DNA of 64,000 nt, from assembly GCF_964340395.1 (NCBI RefSeq), contig NC_135552.1:2073017-2137016 (forward strand). Reading direction: 5' to 3'. The position numbers and the translations under genes are program-made. Source of the DNA: Glandiceps talaboti. Lineage: Eukaryota; Hemichordata; Enteropneusta; Spengelidae. Of the stretch, positions 46,881 through 59,730 are shown one piece after another. The notes beneath the pieces are model-generated. The model did not search any database and had not been told where the DNA came from. It saw only the letters and a list, made by a program, of their open reading frames with translations. Every line of letters begins with the position of its first letter. Within the stretch, counting starts at the first letter, position 1.

Positions 46881-48064
46881 TTAGCTGGTATTGGTGATGG
46901 TGGTGATGGTGGTGAATACTGTATTTTTCAAAGTGAACCAACACCAACATAATATAATGTTCACTACTTCATTAAACTCCTGTGAATTAGATTCATATTT
47001 CACAGTTCGTATGAAGTTTAAATATGTTTTGCTGGTTTTGTTCTGTAGCGTAATTAAATCAGGAATGCATTGTACATCATGTTTTGTTGTGCTTGGGATG
47101 AAAATACCAAAAGGGATATTTTTGAAAGTAACCTCTGCCTCACCATGATGTCAAGTGAAGTTTGTAAGAGTGACACTTCAAGTGATGGTTTGAAAAGATT
47201 ACCCCCCCCCCCCCACCTAAATGACTGGCCTCTTAAAACTCATATTGACTTTTAATAAAATTACTTTATTTCCAATTTGTGACTTGATTTAATCAACTTT
47301 GCTCCATTCAAAGTGTTGTTAAAATGATGAAGTTTTACTGAAAGAGGGCAAAATGAAAATTTAAAGAAGATATGGAAGCGGCCAAGAATAATGCTCAATT
47401 GGTAACATTTTTAGCACAACTGAACTGAGGTGCAGTAGTGCAATAGCATGGTGAAATGTGTGCTTGTGCGTGTGGGTTTTTGCATGTGCATACATATAAC
47501 AATCATTTTTAAATTTCTACATGTACATGTATAGGCATGGTGCAGTGTGTGCGTGCGTACACGTGTGTGTGTGTGTGTGTAAATGACTTCAACATCAAAA
47601 AATGCCAGCCCGATGTCTGAAATTTCAGAGAGTACTGCTAATGGTACATTTTGTTGTACAATGTAGATGTGTTTGTCCCCAAGACATCATTTACATACAA
47701 TGCATTGACAATTTACATGTGTGACATGTAGTACTTGTAAATGTAAACAAAGATAAAAATCAAAACTTGCTAGTCACCAAAATTAAAATTTCATTGACTA
47801 ATCACAGAATTATAAAAATATTTGTAACTAATTTCTAAAACTTTACAATATCAGCCCCTTTTACAGTTTATATTTTCATGTGCCATTCTTCTAAACAGTG
47901 TGTACTCTTAACTTCTAAGCCAATATGACACAACATTGATATGCTTGTCTACATGTAAAGTTAGTGTTCCCTTTTGCCTTGCCATTTGATGACTTACAAG
48001 ACAAACATTTCAGTTTGACTTACAGCAAAAAATATGTTTTTGTTTGAGGGGAATGTACATTTGT
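46881..48064. other. ZIP intron 1, unique part
   Basis: Contains a C run at about 47201-47212 and a short (GT)n at about 47563-47580. No supported exon. Confidence 0.5.
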
Positions 48065-48140
48065 AATTGTAAAGCGCTTTGAGCATGGTGTGGGAAAGCG
48101 CTATATAAGAACCAACATTATTATTATTAATATTATTATT
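48065..48140 (+). mobile_element. L2/CR1-type SINE/LINE 3' tail
   Basis: TTGTAAAGCGCTTTGAGCAT then GTGGGAAAGCGCTATATAAG and (ATT)n, the same tail as at 1-56 with two or three changes. The 5' part cannot be delimited. An A-rich run follows at 48209-48241. Confidence 0.7.
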
Positions 48141-48290
48141 TGAACATTGTAATGCACTGTGTGTGTGACCATACATGTACATGTAAACATGCTCATGCAT
48201 TACTTGTAAAATAAATAAAAAAAAAAAAAAAAAAAAAAAAAATGTTCAGTGTAACAAAGTTCAAGTATGTATTGTGAACTGAATTTATTT

Positions 48291-49755
48291 TTGCAAAATG
48301 TAGAGTCTATAGTTGTCTAATAGAATTAATGTACAATGTAGAGTCTACAGTTGTCTAATAGAATTAATGTACAATGTAGAGTCTACAGTTGTCTAATAGA
48401 ATTAATGTACAATGTAGAGTCTACAGTTGTCTAATAGAATTAATGTACAATGTAGAATCTACAGTTGTCTAATAGAATTAATGTACAATGTAGAGTCTAC
48501 AGTTGTCTAATAGAATTAATGTACAATGTAGAGTCTACAGTTGTCTAATAGAATTAATGTACAGTGTAGAGTCTACAGTTGTCTAATAGAATTCATGTAC
48601 AATGTAGAGTCTACAGTTGTCTAATAGAATTAATGTACAATGTAGAGTCTACAGTTGTCTAATAGAATTAATGTACAATGTAGAGTCTACAGTTGTCTAA
48701 TAGAATTAATGTACAATGTAGAGTCTACAGTTGTCTAATAGAATTAATGTACAGTGTAGAGTCTACAGTTGTCTAATAGAATTCATGTACAATGTAGAGT
48801 CTACAGTTGTCTAATAGAATTAATGTACAATGTAGAGTCTACAGTTGTCTAATAGAATTAATGTACAATGTAGAGTCTATAGTTGTCTAATAGAATTAAT
48901 GTACAATGTAGAGTCTACAGTTGTCTAATAGAATTAATGTACAATGTAGAGTCTACAGTTGTCTAATAGAATTAATGTACAATGTAGAGTCTACAGTTGT
49001 CTAATAGAATTAATGTACAATGTAGAGTCTACAGTTGTCTAATAGAATTAATGTACAATGTAGAGTCTACAGTTGTCTAATAGAATTAATGTACAATATA
49101 GAGTCTACAGTTGTCTAATAGAATTAATGTACAATGTAGAGTCTACAGTTGTCTAATAGAATTAATGTACAATGTAGAGTCTACAGTTGTCTAATAGAAT
49201 TAATGTACAATGTAGAGTCTACAGTTGTCTAATAGAATTAATGTACAATGTAGAGTCTACAGTTGTCTAATAGAATTAATGTACAATGTAGAGTCTACAG
49301 TTGTCTAATAGAATTAATGTACAATGTAGAGTCTACAGTTGTCTAATAGAATTAATGTACAATGTAGAGTCTATAGTTGTCTAATAGAATTAATGTACAA
49401 TGTAGAGTCTACAGTTGTCTAATAGAATTAATGTACAATGTAGAGTCTACAGTTGTCTAATAGAATTAATGTACAATGTAGAGTCTACAGTTGTCTAATA
49501 GAATTAATGTACAATATAGAGTGTATAGTTGTCTAATAGAATTAATGTACAATGTAGAGTCTACAGTTGTCTAATAGAATTAATGTACAATGTAGAGTCT
49601 ACAGTTGTCTAATAGAATTAATGTACAATGTAGAGTCTACAGTTGTCTCATAGAATTAATGTACAATGTAGAGTCTACAGTTGTCTAATAGAATTAATGT
49701 ACAATGTAGAGTCTACAGTTGTCTAATAGAATTAATGTACAATGTAGAGTCTACA
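48291..49755. repeat. 38-bp minisatellite, about 38 copies, in ZIP intron 1
   Basis: Highly homogeneous 38-bp units with core AGTTGTCTAATAGAATTAAT and GTACAATGTAGAGTCTAC. A pair of variants (ACAGTGTAGAG then AATTCATG) recurs twice, near 48560-48590 and 48752-48785, 190 bp apart (five units), showing that blocks of five units were duplicated together. Confidence 0.98.
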
Positions 49756-50860
49756 CTTTATTACGTAATTACTTCGCTAAAACCAAAACTGCATAGTGGA
49801 AGAGCTGAACAACAGAACTAACTTCTACACATTACAAACAAACAAAACAGCAGAGCTATTCTGACCAATAGGTCACTTGTTCACAAACGTGATTCAGTAT
49901 TTGTTAGTGGTTTAAGACAATCGTTTAAAAAATATTGACATTGAGAGATGTCAATGTCATTGACAAACAAATTTACTGCTCATCAGAGAAACTTGACTAG
50001 TGTTTGCTACTACGTAGTAGTGTCGTAGTGCGCACAATGTATGTACTTTGGATCAACTCACTGTCTCCAAAGGCCTGATTGGGAGTATATTCATAGGAGC
50101 ACATGTGGTGTGATTATATGTTGGCGACAACAAAGACAGTCAAGGCCAATTGTTCTCTCCAAAATGTAATAAATAGTACCAACCTGTGAACCTTTATTCA
50201 ATAACAGAATCGTGAGAATGGTATGAAACAATCAGTGAATAAGTGTAACACTTGTTACAAGCTGTGACAGCACTATACAAGTACACTTGACACAGATTGT
50301 ATTTGCCAGGCCATAAACAATAGAGATTTCATTTTACAACAACATCCACTAAAAGTATATGTTAAACCATGCCATGCTGTCCCCACGTGTACATGTATAC
50401 CAGCCATTCATTAAATCTATGCAAATGTATTGATGGTGATATACAGCCAGTAAGGTATACTGTATATTTATATGGTGAAAGAAACATAGTTTGCAATATG
50501 TGAGAAAATAAATTGCAAAAATTGTATGCAGTTGAACCACAGAATGAGTGGTTGGCAAGTACAATTGTATGCCAACTATTAAAGTGATAGTATTAATACT
50601 ACTGTATGTACCCAAGGTGCAAACAGGCTATATTGTAGGTGTCCATGCTACAGAAGTATTAGGTTTGTGCGGATATGCAACAGAATAACGTTGTTTATCT
50701 GGGAGGAGCATTTGACCCAGGTAGTTTATCATCATATAAGCAGTGGTTCACACATATCAGTTACATAGTCTTACAAAACTGTACCTAATCCAAACACAGG
50801 GTGCTCTGGCTCAGTTAGTTTTGTTTACAAATACAAACAAACAAAACACAAACAAGTGTA
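49756..50860. other. ZIP intron 1, unique part
   Basis: No exon, RNA gene or array identified. An (AAAC)n-rich patch starts at about 50820. Confidence 0.5.
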
Positions 50861-50863
50861 AAT

Positions 50864-51262
50864 CAAACAAATAACTAAACAAACAAACAAAATAAACCGA
50901 CAAATAAGTAGATACATACATGAGTAAACAACAACAAACCAATGAACAAACAATCACTACTTTGCTGTCAATTTTGCCTCGTAAAAATGTGAGTTCTAAG
51001 CATATTTGTTCTAGTGAGGTGGATTTTTGACTGATCTGAAGTGAAGTTATGGCATTTTTTTCAGGATATAAAAATTATAATAGTACTCGCTTTTGGGTAT
51101 GGATGTTGATCAGTCTCAACCCTTTTGGGTTATTTCCAGATGTGACCATGGGGGGGGGGGCTTAGTGTTTGTTTGTTTGTTCATTGGTTTGTTGTTGTTT
51201 ACTCATGTATGTATCTACTCATTTGTCGGTTTATTTTGTTTGTTTTTGTTTGTTTGTTTACT
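50864..51262. mobile_element. Inverted-repeat element, arms about 95 bp
   Basis: The left arm, about 50864-50956 (AAACCGACAAATAAGTAGATACATACATG..., AACAACAACAAACCAATGAA), is inverted at 51163-51262. The spacer is about 205 bp. It ends 15 bp before tandem-core element copy B. Confidence 0.7.
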
Positions 51263-51276
51263 GGGGGTAGTGTTTG

Positions 51277-52522
51277 TTAGTCGTCTGGATGGGGACTTAT
51301 GAATTGGGTTCCGTCTGTCCGTGCGTCCGTCCATCCGTCCGCAGCCGTTTCTTGGAGATTCCTGGACCGATTTTTTTCAAACTTGGTACAGGGGAACATG
51401 CTATGGCATACATATGCACATCAATTTGTTTTATGATACGATCCAATATGGCCACCAAGCAGCCATTTTGTTTGCGAATTTTCCATGGCCAAAGCCATAA
51501 CTCAGACATGCTTGAACATATCTCATTCAAAGTTGGTATTAGGACAGTGTTCTATGATATACATGTGCATATCCATTTTCATCGTGATACGATCCAATAT
51601 GGCTGCCTGGCAGCCATTTTGTTTGCGAATTTTCCATGTCCAAAGCCATAACTCAGACATGCTTGAACAGATCTCATTCAAAGTTGGTATTAGGACAGTG
51701 TTCTATGACATACATGTGCATATCCATTTTCATCGTGATACGATCCAATATGGCTGCCTGGCAACCATTTTGTTTGCAAATTTTCCATGTCCAAAGCCAT
51801 AACTCAGATATGCTTGAACAGATCTCATTTAAAGTTGGTATTAGCACAGTGTTCTATGACATACATGTGCATATCCATTTTCGTCATGATATGATCCAAT
51901 ATGGCTGCCTGCAGCCATTTTGTTTGCGAATTTTCCATGTCCAAAGCCATAACTCAGACATGCTTGAACAGATCTCATTCAAAGTTGGTATTAGGACAGT
52001 GTTCTATGACATACATGTGCATATCCATTTTCGTCATAATACAATCCAATATGGCTGCCTGGCAGCCATTTTGTTTGTGAATTGTCCATGTCCAAAGCCA
52101 TAACTCAGACATGCTTGAACAGATCTCATTAAAAGTTGGTATTAGGACAGTGTTCTGTGACATACATGCGCATATCCATTTTCGTCATGATACGATCCAA
52201 TATGGCTGCCTGGCAGCCATTTTGTTTGTGAATTTACCATGTCTAAAGCCATAACTCAGACATGCTTGAACAGATCACATTCAAAGTTGGTATTAGGACA
52301 GTGGTCTATGACATACATGTGCATATCCATTTTCATCGTGATATGATCCTCCATACCCGACCAATCCTTTATTGTTGTAGGCATGTTCCATGTCCAACAA
52401 GCACACACAACATATCTAAGTCTGTTTGATTTAGGTTCACAAGTGTTGTTGCGTGATCAGAGTAGTGATAATTCCTTAAAACCCAATCATAGCGGGGACT
52501 ATGTCATTCTCAATGACTTGTT
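51277..52522 (+). mobile_element. Tandem-core interspersed element, copy B
   Basis: Starts TTAGTCGTCTGGATGGGGAC, has a GTCCGTGCGTCCGTCCATCC head, about six and a half core units of 151 bp (CCAATATGGCTGCCTGGCAG; CCATAACTCAGACATGCTTG), then a CATACCCGACCAATCC... module and the end AATGACTTGTT. The unit number differs from copies A and C. Long ORFs across the units are artefacts of the tandem. Confidence 0.85.
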
Positions 52523-52634
52523 GAATTGTAAACTGATATTCTTGGTTAGAAACGAACTTCGTCATAATATGTTATTTGTATCATTTGTACAAGGGCTCAG
52601 ATTTGATGAGAATGTTCTAAAGGGGTAGGTAGAT

Positions 52635-53375
<741 letters not shown>

Positions 53376-53439
53376 TTCTCTATAAGTCAGTGAGACTGAA
53401 ACTTGGCGAGATGTTTCTAGAAGTGTTATTCTGCAGATT

Positions 53440-54420
53440 TTCTTCACAATGGACCCTAACAACCATAACCATAACCATGCCCTACAACCAAATGGCAGTA
53501 TATTTTGGTAAAATAACAACATTATCTGGTAGGCAAGTGAGTAAACATTCAAAAAGTGTATGCAAATATCCCTAGCAACCATGACCATGCCCATAACAAC
53601 AGCAAAATGGTCGTATATTTCACAAAGATAACAGGGATTAATAGACAATTGAATAAACATTCAAAAAATGTATGTAAATTTGCCGAGCAACAAGGCCACG
53701 CCCATAGCAACAGCCAAATAATCATGTATATTGCAAAGATAACAGGAATTGAAAGACAAATGAATAAACATTCAAAAAATGTATGCAAATGTGCCTAGCG
53801 AGAAGACCACGCCCATAGCCACAACCAAATGATGACATACATGTATATTGCAAAGATAAGAAGAATTGAAAGACAAATGAATAAACATTCAAAACATGTA
53901 TCAAAATTTGCCTAGCAACAAGACCACACCCATAGCAACAACCAAATGATCACATACATGTATATTGCAAAGATAACAATGGGGATTAACAGACAATTGA
54001 ATGAAACATTCAAAAATGTATGTAAATTTGCATAGCAACAATACCACGCCCATAGCAACAGCAAAATGATCACATACATAACAAGAGGGTTAATAGACAA
54101 ATGAAGAAACATTTTAAAATGTATGCAAATGTGCCTAGCAACAAGACCACGCCAATAGCAACAGCCAAATGATCACGTATATTGTAAAGATAATATCAAG
54201 AAGCCATACACAAGTGAACAAAAACATTCTAAAATGTATGTAAATATATCTAGCAACATGACCATGCCCATAGCAACAGCCAAATGATCTCGTATGTCGC
54301 AAAGATAGCAACATGGTTGGATAGCCAACTAGATAGTCATTCAGCAAATGAACACATTGTTAGTATGGACTAGCATACGGATAAACATTTAAAAAACTGT
54401 ACAGTTGTGCTACAACGCCA
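53440..54420. repeat. About 120-bp tandem repeat, about 8 units
   Basis: Units combine TGTATGCAAATGTGCCTAGC, AACAAGACCACGCCCATAGC and AACAGCCAAATGATCACATA with GCAAAGATAACAGGAATT. Each unit holds a KLF/Sp-like CCACGCCC and RFX half-site-like AGCAAC. Relatives lie at 9140-9470. Confidence 0.85.
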
Positions 54421-54492
54421 TTGGCGGTATTTTTCAAAACATGTTGACACAACTGGCCCTAGCAACCATGGCCATGCCCTTAGCAACAGTGA

Positions 54493-55312
54493 AGGGATAG
54501 GTATCAGTACATCTATTGTGTTGAACTACTGGGATAGGTACCAGTACATGTATTGTGTTGAACTACTGGGATAGGTACCGGTACATGTATTGTGTTGAAC
54601 TACTGGGATAAGTAGCGGTACATGTATTGTGTTGAACTACTGGGATAGGTATCAGTACATCTATTGTGTTGAACTACTGGGATAGGTACCGGTACATGTA
54701 TTGTGTTGAACTACTGGGATAGGTACCGGTACATGTATTGTGTTGAACTACTGGGATAGGTACCGGTACATGTATTGTGTTGAACTACTGGGATAGGTAC
54801 CGGTACATGTATTGTGTTGAACTACTGGGATAAGTACCACTACATGTATTGTGTTGAACTACTGGGATAGGTACCGGTACATGTATTGTGTTGAACTACT
54901 GGGATAAGTAGCGGTACATGTATTGTGTTGAACTACTGGGATAGATATCAGTACATGTATTGTGTTGAACTACTGGGATAGGTACCGGTACATGTATTGT
55001 GTTGAACTACTGGGATAGGTACCGGTACATGTATTGTGTTGAACTACTGGGATAAGTACCACTACATGTATTGTGTTGAACTACTTGGATAGATACCGGT
55101 ACATGTATTGTGTTGAACTACTGGGATAAGTAGCGGTACATGTATTGTGTTGAACTACTGGGATAGATACCAGTATATGTATTGTGTTGAACTACTGGGA
55201 TACAAATGTAGGTACCGGTACATGTATTTTATTGAACTACTGGGATAGGTATCGATACATGTATTTTATTGAACTACTGGGATAGGTATCGATACATGTA
55301 TTGTGTTGACAT
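54493..55312. repeat. 37-bp minisatellite ending just before the ZIP exon 2 acceptor
   Basis: About 22 units with core GGATAGGTACCGGTACATGT and ATTGTGTTGAACTACT. GGTACCGGTACC-type self-complementary stretches are frequent. Its last unit stops about 40 bp before the acceptor AG at 55352-55353, so it reaches or abuts the branch-point zone. Confidence 0.97.
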
Positions 55313-55353
55313 AATGTCATTAATATACTTCTATGTATTTCTAATTTCTGTAG

Positions 55354-55597
55354 TGCTATTCTTTTGTGGAAATGATGCAAATTCACAATCTGGACAGTGG
55401 GGCAGAAATCGACAGATACACGTTGTCAGAGATGTGTCCACTGATTCTCCATCAAATTGAGAAAGAGGATTGTACTGTGAAAGATGAAGAAAATGAAGAT
55501 GCGACTGAGATACTTGAGTTTGAAGAGTTTTGGTCACGAAGAGTTCGTCGTAGTAATTCCAATGACACTGATGATGATGGCCCAACCACTGCCCAAG
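55354..55597 (+). CDS. SLC39A-like: ZIP (SLC39A, LIV-1 type) zinc transporter, exon 2
   Basis: The acceptor TTTCTAATTTCTGTAG precedes a frame that starts phase 0 and ends phase 1 at CCCAAG|GTTTGT. It encodes CYSFVEMMQIHNLDSGAEID, then RYTLSEMCPLILHQIEKEDC and an acidic, basic-patched linker. This is the ectodomain block of LIV-1 ZIPs: C-(L/F/Y)-S...(I/A)H(N/G)(L/F)...(E/D)(F/L)...C-P-x-(L/I)-L-x-Q-(I/L)...C, including the CPALL-like 'PAL' motif, here CPLIL. The four Cys positions are kept. The first transmembrane helix is not reached, so further exons lie beyond 64000 or are missed. Exon 1 at 45081-45494 is the natural upstream partner. Confidence 0.85.
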
Positions 55598-55845
55598 GTT
55601 TGTACATTGTTTATTCAGATTTTATCCCCAATGTCTTCAGTCCCCAACAGGCACCATCCGTATGTCTATACCCAAAGGTCATCTTTCTTTTCAAATCTTG
55701 ACCTTTCACTTTGATCTCCATAATCAAGGTTAAATCATAAATTGGTCAATAAATTATTAAGTTTTATTTCTAGAGAAACCATTCAAACATGCACAATAAC
55801 TTTGCCGTATAACATACCAGCTGGAGACTACATGTATGTCTTGAC
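55598..55845. other. ZIP intron 2, start
   Basis: About 250 bp of unique sequence between the exon 2 donor and the 35-bp array. Confidence 0.6.
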
Positions 55846-58800
55846 TAGTGACAATAGCCCAATAGGTACTTTCTGATAAGTAGTGACAATAGCCTAATAG
55901 GTACTTTCTGATAAGTAGCGACAATACCCTAATAGGTACTTTCTCATAAGTAGTGACAATAGCCTAATAGGTACTTTCTGATAAGTAGCGACAATACCCT
56001 AATAGGTACTTTCTCATAAGTAGTGACAATAGCCTAATAGGTACTTTCTGATAAGTAGCGACAATACCCTAATAGGTACTTTCTCATAAGTAGTGACAAT
56101 AGCCTAATAGGTACTTTCTGATAAGTAGCGACAATACCCTAATAGGTACTTTCTCATAAGTAGTGACAATAGCCCAATAGGTATGACGATAAGTAGTGAC
56201 AATAGCCCAATAGGTACTTTCTGATAAGTAGCGACAATACCCTAATAGGTACTTTCTCATAAGTAGTGACAATAGCCTAATAGGTACTTTCTCATAAGTA
56301 GTGACAATACCCTAATAGGTACTTTCTCATAAGTAGTGACAATAGCCTAATAGGTACTTTCTCATAAGTAGTGACAATAGCCCAATAGGTATGACGATAA
56401 GTAGTGACAATAGCCCAATAGGTACTTTCTGATAAGTAGTGACAATAGTCCAATAGGTACTTTCTGATAAGTAGTGACAATAGCCCAATAGGTACTTTCT
56501 GATAAGTAGTGACAATAGCCCAATAGGTACTTTCTGATAAGTAGTGACAATAGCCTAATAGGTACTTTCTGATAAGTAGTGACAATAGTCCAATAGGTAC
56601 TTTCTGATAAGTAGTGACAATAGCCCAATAGGTACTTTCTGATAAGTAGTGACAATAGCCTAATAGGTACTTTCTGATAAGTAGTGACAATAGTCCAATA
56701 GGTACTTTCTGATAAGTAGTGACAATAGCCCAATAGGTACTTTCTGATAAGTAGTGACAATAGCCCAATAGGTACTTTCTGATAAGTAGTGACAAAAGCC
56801 CAATAGGTACTTTCTGATAAGTAGTGACAATAGCCCAATAGGTACTTTCTGATAAGTAGTGACAATAGCCCAATAGGTACTTTCTGATAAGTAGTGACAA
56901 TAGCCCAATAGGTACTTTCTGATAAGTAGTGACAATAGCCCAATAGGTACTTTCTGATAAGTAGTGACAATAGCCCAATAGGTACTTTCTGATAAGTAGT
57001 GACAATAGCCCAATAGGTACTTTCTGATAAGTAGTGACAATAGTCCAATAGGTACTTTCTGATAAGTAGTGACAATAGCCCAATAGGTACTTTCTGATAA
57101 GTAGTGACAATAGCCCAATAGGTACTTTCTGATAAGTAGTGACAATAGCCTAATAGGTACTTTCTGATAAGTAGTGACAATAGCCCAATAGGTACTTTCT
57201 GATAAGTAGTGACACTAGCCCAATAGGTACTTTCTGATAAGTAGTGACAATAGCCCAATAGGTACTTTCTGATAAGTAGTGACAATAGCCCAATAGGTAC
57301 TTTCTGATAAGTAGTGACAATAGCCCAATAGGTACTTTCTGATAAGTAGTGACAATAGCCCAATAGGTACTTTCTGATAAGTAGTGACAATAGCCCAATA
57401 GGTACTTTCTGATAAGTAGTGACAATAGTATATAGGTAATTTCTGATAAGTAGTGACTATAGTCCAATAGGTACTTTCTGATAAGTAGTGACAATAGTAT
57501 ATAGGTAATTTCTGATAAGTAGTGACTATAGCCCAATAGGTACTTTCTGATAAGTAGTGACAATAGTATATAGGTAATTTCTGATAAGTAGTGACTATAG
57601 CCCAATAGGTACTTTCTGATAAGTAGTGACAATAGTCCAATAGGTACTTTCTGATAAGTAGTGACAATAGTCCAATAGGTACTTTCTGATAAGTAGTGAC
57701 AATAGTATATAGGTACTTTCTGATAAGTAGCGACAATAGCCCAATAGGTACTTTCTGATAAGTAGTGACAATAGCCCAATAGGTACTTTCTGATAAGTAG
57801 CGACAATAGCCCAATAGGTACTTTCTGATAAGTAGTGACTATAGCCCAATAGGTACTTTCTGATAAGTAGTGACAATAGTCCAATAGGTACTTTCTGATA
57901 AGTAGTGACAATAGTCCAATAGGTACTTTCTGATAAGTAGTGACAATAGCCCAATAGGTACTTTCTGATAAGTAGTGACAATAGTCCAATAGGTATGACG
58001 ATAAGTAGTGACAATAGCCCAATAGGTACTTTCTGATAAGTAGTGACAATAGTCCAATAGGTACTTTCTGATAAGTAGTGACAATAGCCCAATAGGTACT
58101 TTCTGATAAGTAGTGACAATAGCCCAATAGGTATGACGATAAGTAGTGACAATAGCCCAATCGGTACTTTCTGATAAGTATTTTAAATAGAAAAGGCGCT
58201 TTAGAAAATAAATAAACTTAAACTTAAACTTAGTGACAATAGCCCAATAGGTACTTTCTGATAAGTAGTGACAATAGCCCAATAGGTACTTTCTGATAAG
58301 TAGTGACAATAGCCCAATAGGTACTTTCTGATAAGTAGTGACAATAGCCTAATAGGTACTTTCTGATAAGTAGTGACAATAGCCCAATAGGTACTTTCTG
58401 ATAAGTAGTGACAATAGCCCAATAGGTACTTTCTGATAAGTAGTGACAATAGCCCAATAGGTACTTTCTGATAAGTAGTGACAATAGCCCAATAGGTACT
58501 TTCTGATAAGTAGTGACAATAGCCCAATAGGTACTTTCTGATAAGTAGTGACAATAGCCCAATAGGTATGACGATAAGTAGTGACAATAGCCCAATAGGT
58601 ACTTTCTGATAAGTAGTGACAATAGCCCAATAGGTACTTTCTGATAAGTAGTGACAATAGCCCAATAGGTACTTTCTGATAAGTAGTGACAATAGCCCAA
58701 TAGGTACTTTCTGATAAGTAGTGACAATAGTCCAATAGGTACTTTCTGATAAGTAGTGACAATAGCCCAATAGGTACTTTCTGATAAGTAGTGACAATAG

Positions 58801-58924
58801 CCCAATAGGTACTTTCTGATAAGTAGTGACAATAGTCCAATAGGTACTTTCTGATAAGTAGTGACAATAGCCCAATAGGTACTTTCTGATAAGTAGTGAC
58901 AATAGTCCAATAGGTACTTTCTGA
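55846..58924. repeat. 35-bp minisatellite, about 86 copies, with higher-order domains
   Basis: Unit core TAGTGACAATAGCCCAATAG then GTACTTTCTGATAAG. Three domains: 55880-56340, with a 70-bp dimer alternating TAGTGAC...CTGATAAG and TAGCGAC...CTCATAAG; a homogeneous centre; and 57415-57600, with a 69-bp dimer in which one half reads AGTATATAGGTAATTTC. Five 33-bp units with GGTATGACGATAAG are scattered through it. The minus strand is open in all three frames because no unit contains a minus-strand stop, which makes 340-codon ORFs that I reject as genes. Confidence 0.98.
58181..58230 (+). mobile_element. 50-bp retroelement tail inserted in the 35-bp array
   Basis: A single interruption reads TTTTAAATAGAAAAGGCGCT then TTAGAAAATAAATAAACTTA and (AACTTA)n before the array resumes in register at TAGTGAC. 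A GCGCTTTA... plus short-period 3' run is typical of a severely 5'-truncated LINE or SINE insertion. Confidence 0.6.
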
Positions 58925-59036
58925 CTGAATTAAAATTAGAGATTAGATGGTTATTCCTCTGCAAGCATAATTTATGGCAAATAAAAAAAATAATATCAAT
59001 ACTCAATATTTTGAGCTCCATAACACCAGTGCATTG

Positions 59037-59730
59037 TTAGTCCCTGCCGAACGTAGTCTGGACAGGGACCTATGGATTGGGTTCCGTCTGTCCGTGCGTC
59101 CGTGCGTCCGTCTGTCCGTCCAGAGCCGTTTCTTGGAGATGCTTTGACCAATTTTTTTCAAACTTGATACAGGGGCAACATACTATGGCATACATATGCA
59201 TGTCAATTTGTTTTATGATACGATCCAATATGGCCGCCTAGCAGCCATTTTGTTTGCGAATTTTCCCTGTCCAAAGCCATAACTCAGACATGCTTGAACA
59301 GATCTCATTCAAAGTTGGTATTAGGACAGTGTTCTATGACATACATGTGCATATTCATTGTTGTCGTTATATGATCCAATATGGCTGCCTGGCAGCCATT
59401 TTGTTTGCGAATTTTCCATGTCCAAAGCCATAACTCAGACATGCTTGAACAGATCTCATTCTAAGTTGGTATTAGCACAGTGTTCTATGACATACATGTA
59501 CATATCCATTTTCATTGTGATACAATCCGATATGGCTGTCTGGCAGCCATTTTGTTTCACAGTTTTCTATGTCCAAAGCCATAACTGAGACATGCTTGAA
59601 CAGAGTAGTGATATCAGAAACAACCATATGAGGCCAAACAACATTAACCAGGTTTGAAAATGACAACATAAACTGCCAGTTCCTTAAAACCCAATCATAG
59701 TGGGGACTATGTCATTTTCAATGACTTGTT
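59037..59730 (+). mobile_element. Tandem-core interspersed element, copy C
   Basis: Starts TTAGTCCCTGCCGAACGTAG, has the GTCCGTCTGTCCGTCCAGAG head and about two and a half core units, then joins the end module (GAGTAGTGATATCAG ... AATGACTTGTT), skipping the CATACCCGACCAATCC module present in copies A and B. It keeps a block (CAACCATATGAGGCCAAACA) that copy B has lost. Confidence 0.85.

Noticed and set aside
51274-52103. Plus-strand ORFs of 105-155 codons with repeated CISIF/FHVQSHNSDML words
   Set aside because: They are readings of the 151-bp core units of the tandem-core element, and the frames change from unit to unit.
56292-58902. Minus-strand ORFs of 150-340 codons in all three frames
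   Set aside because: They follow from a 35-bp unit without minus-strand stops. All frames are open, there is no codon-position bias, and there is no start or splice context.
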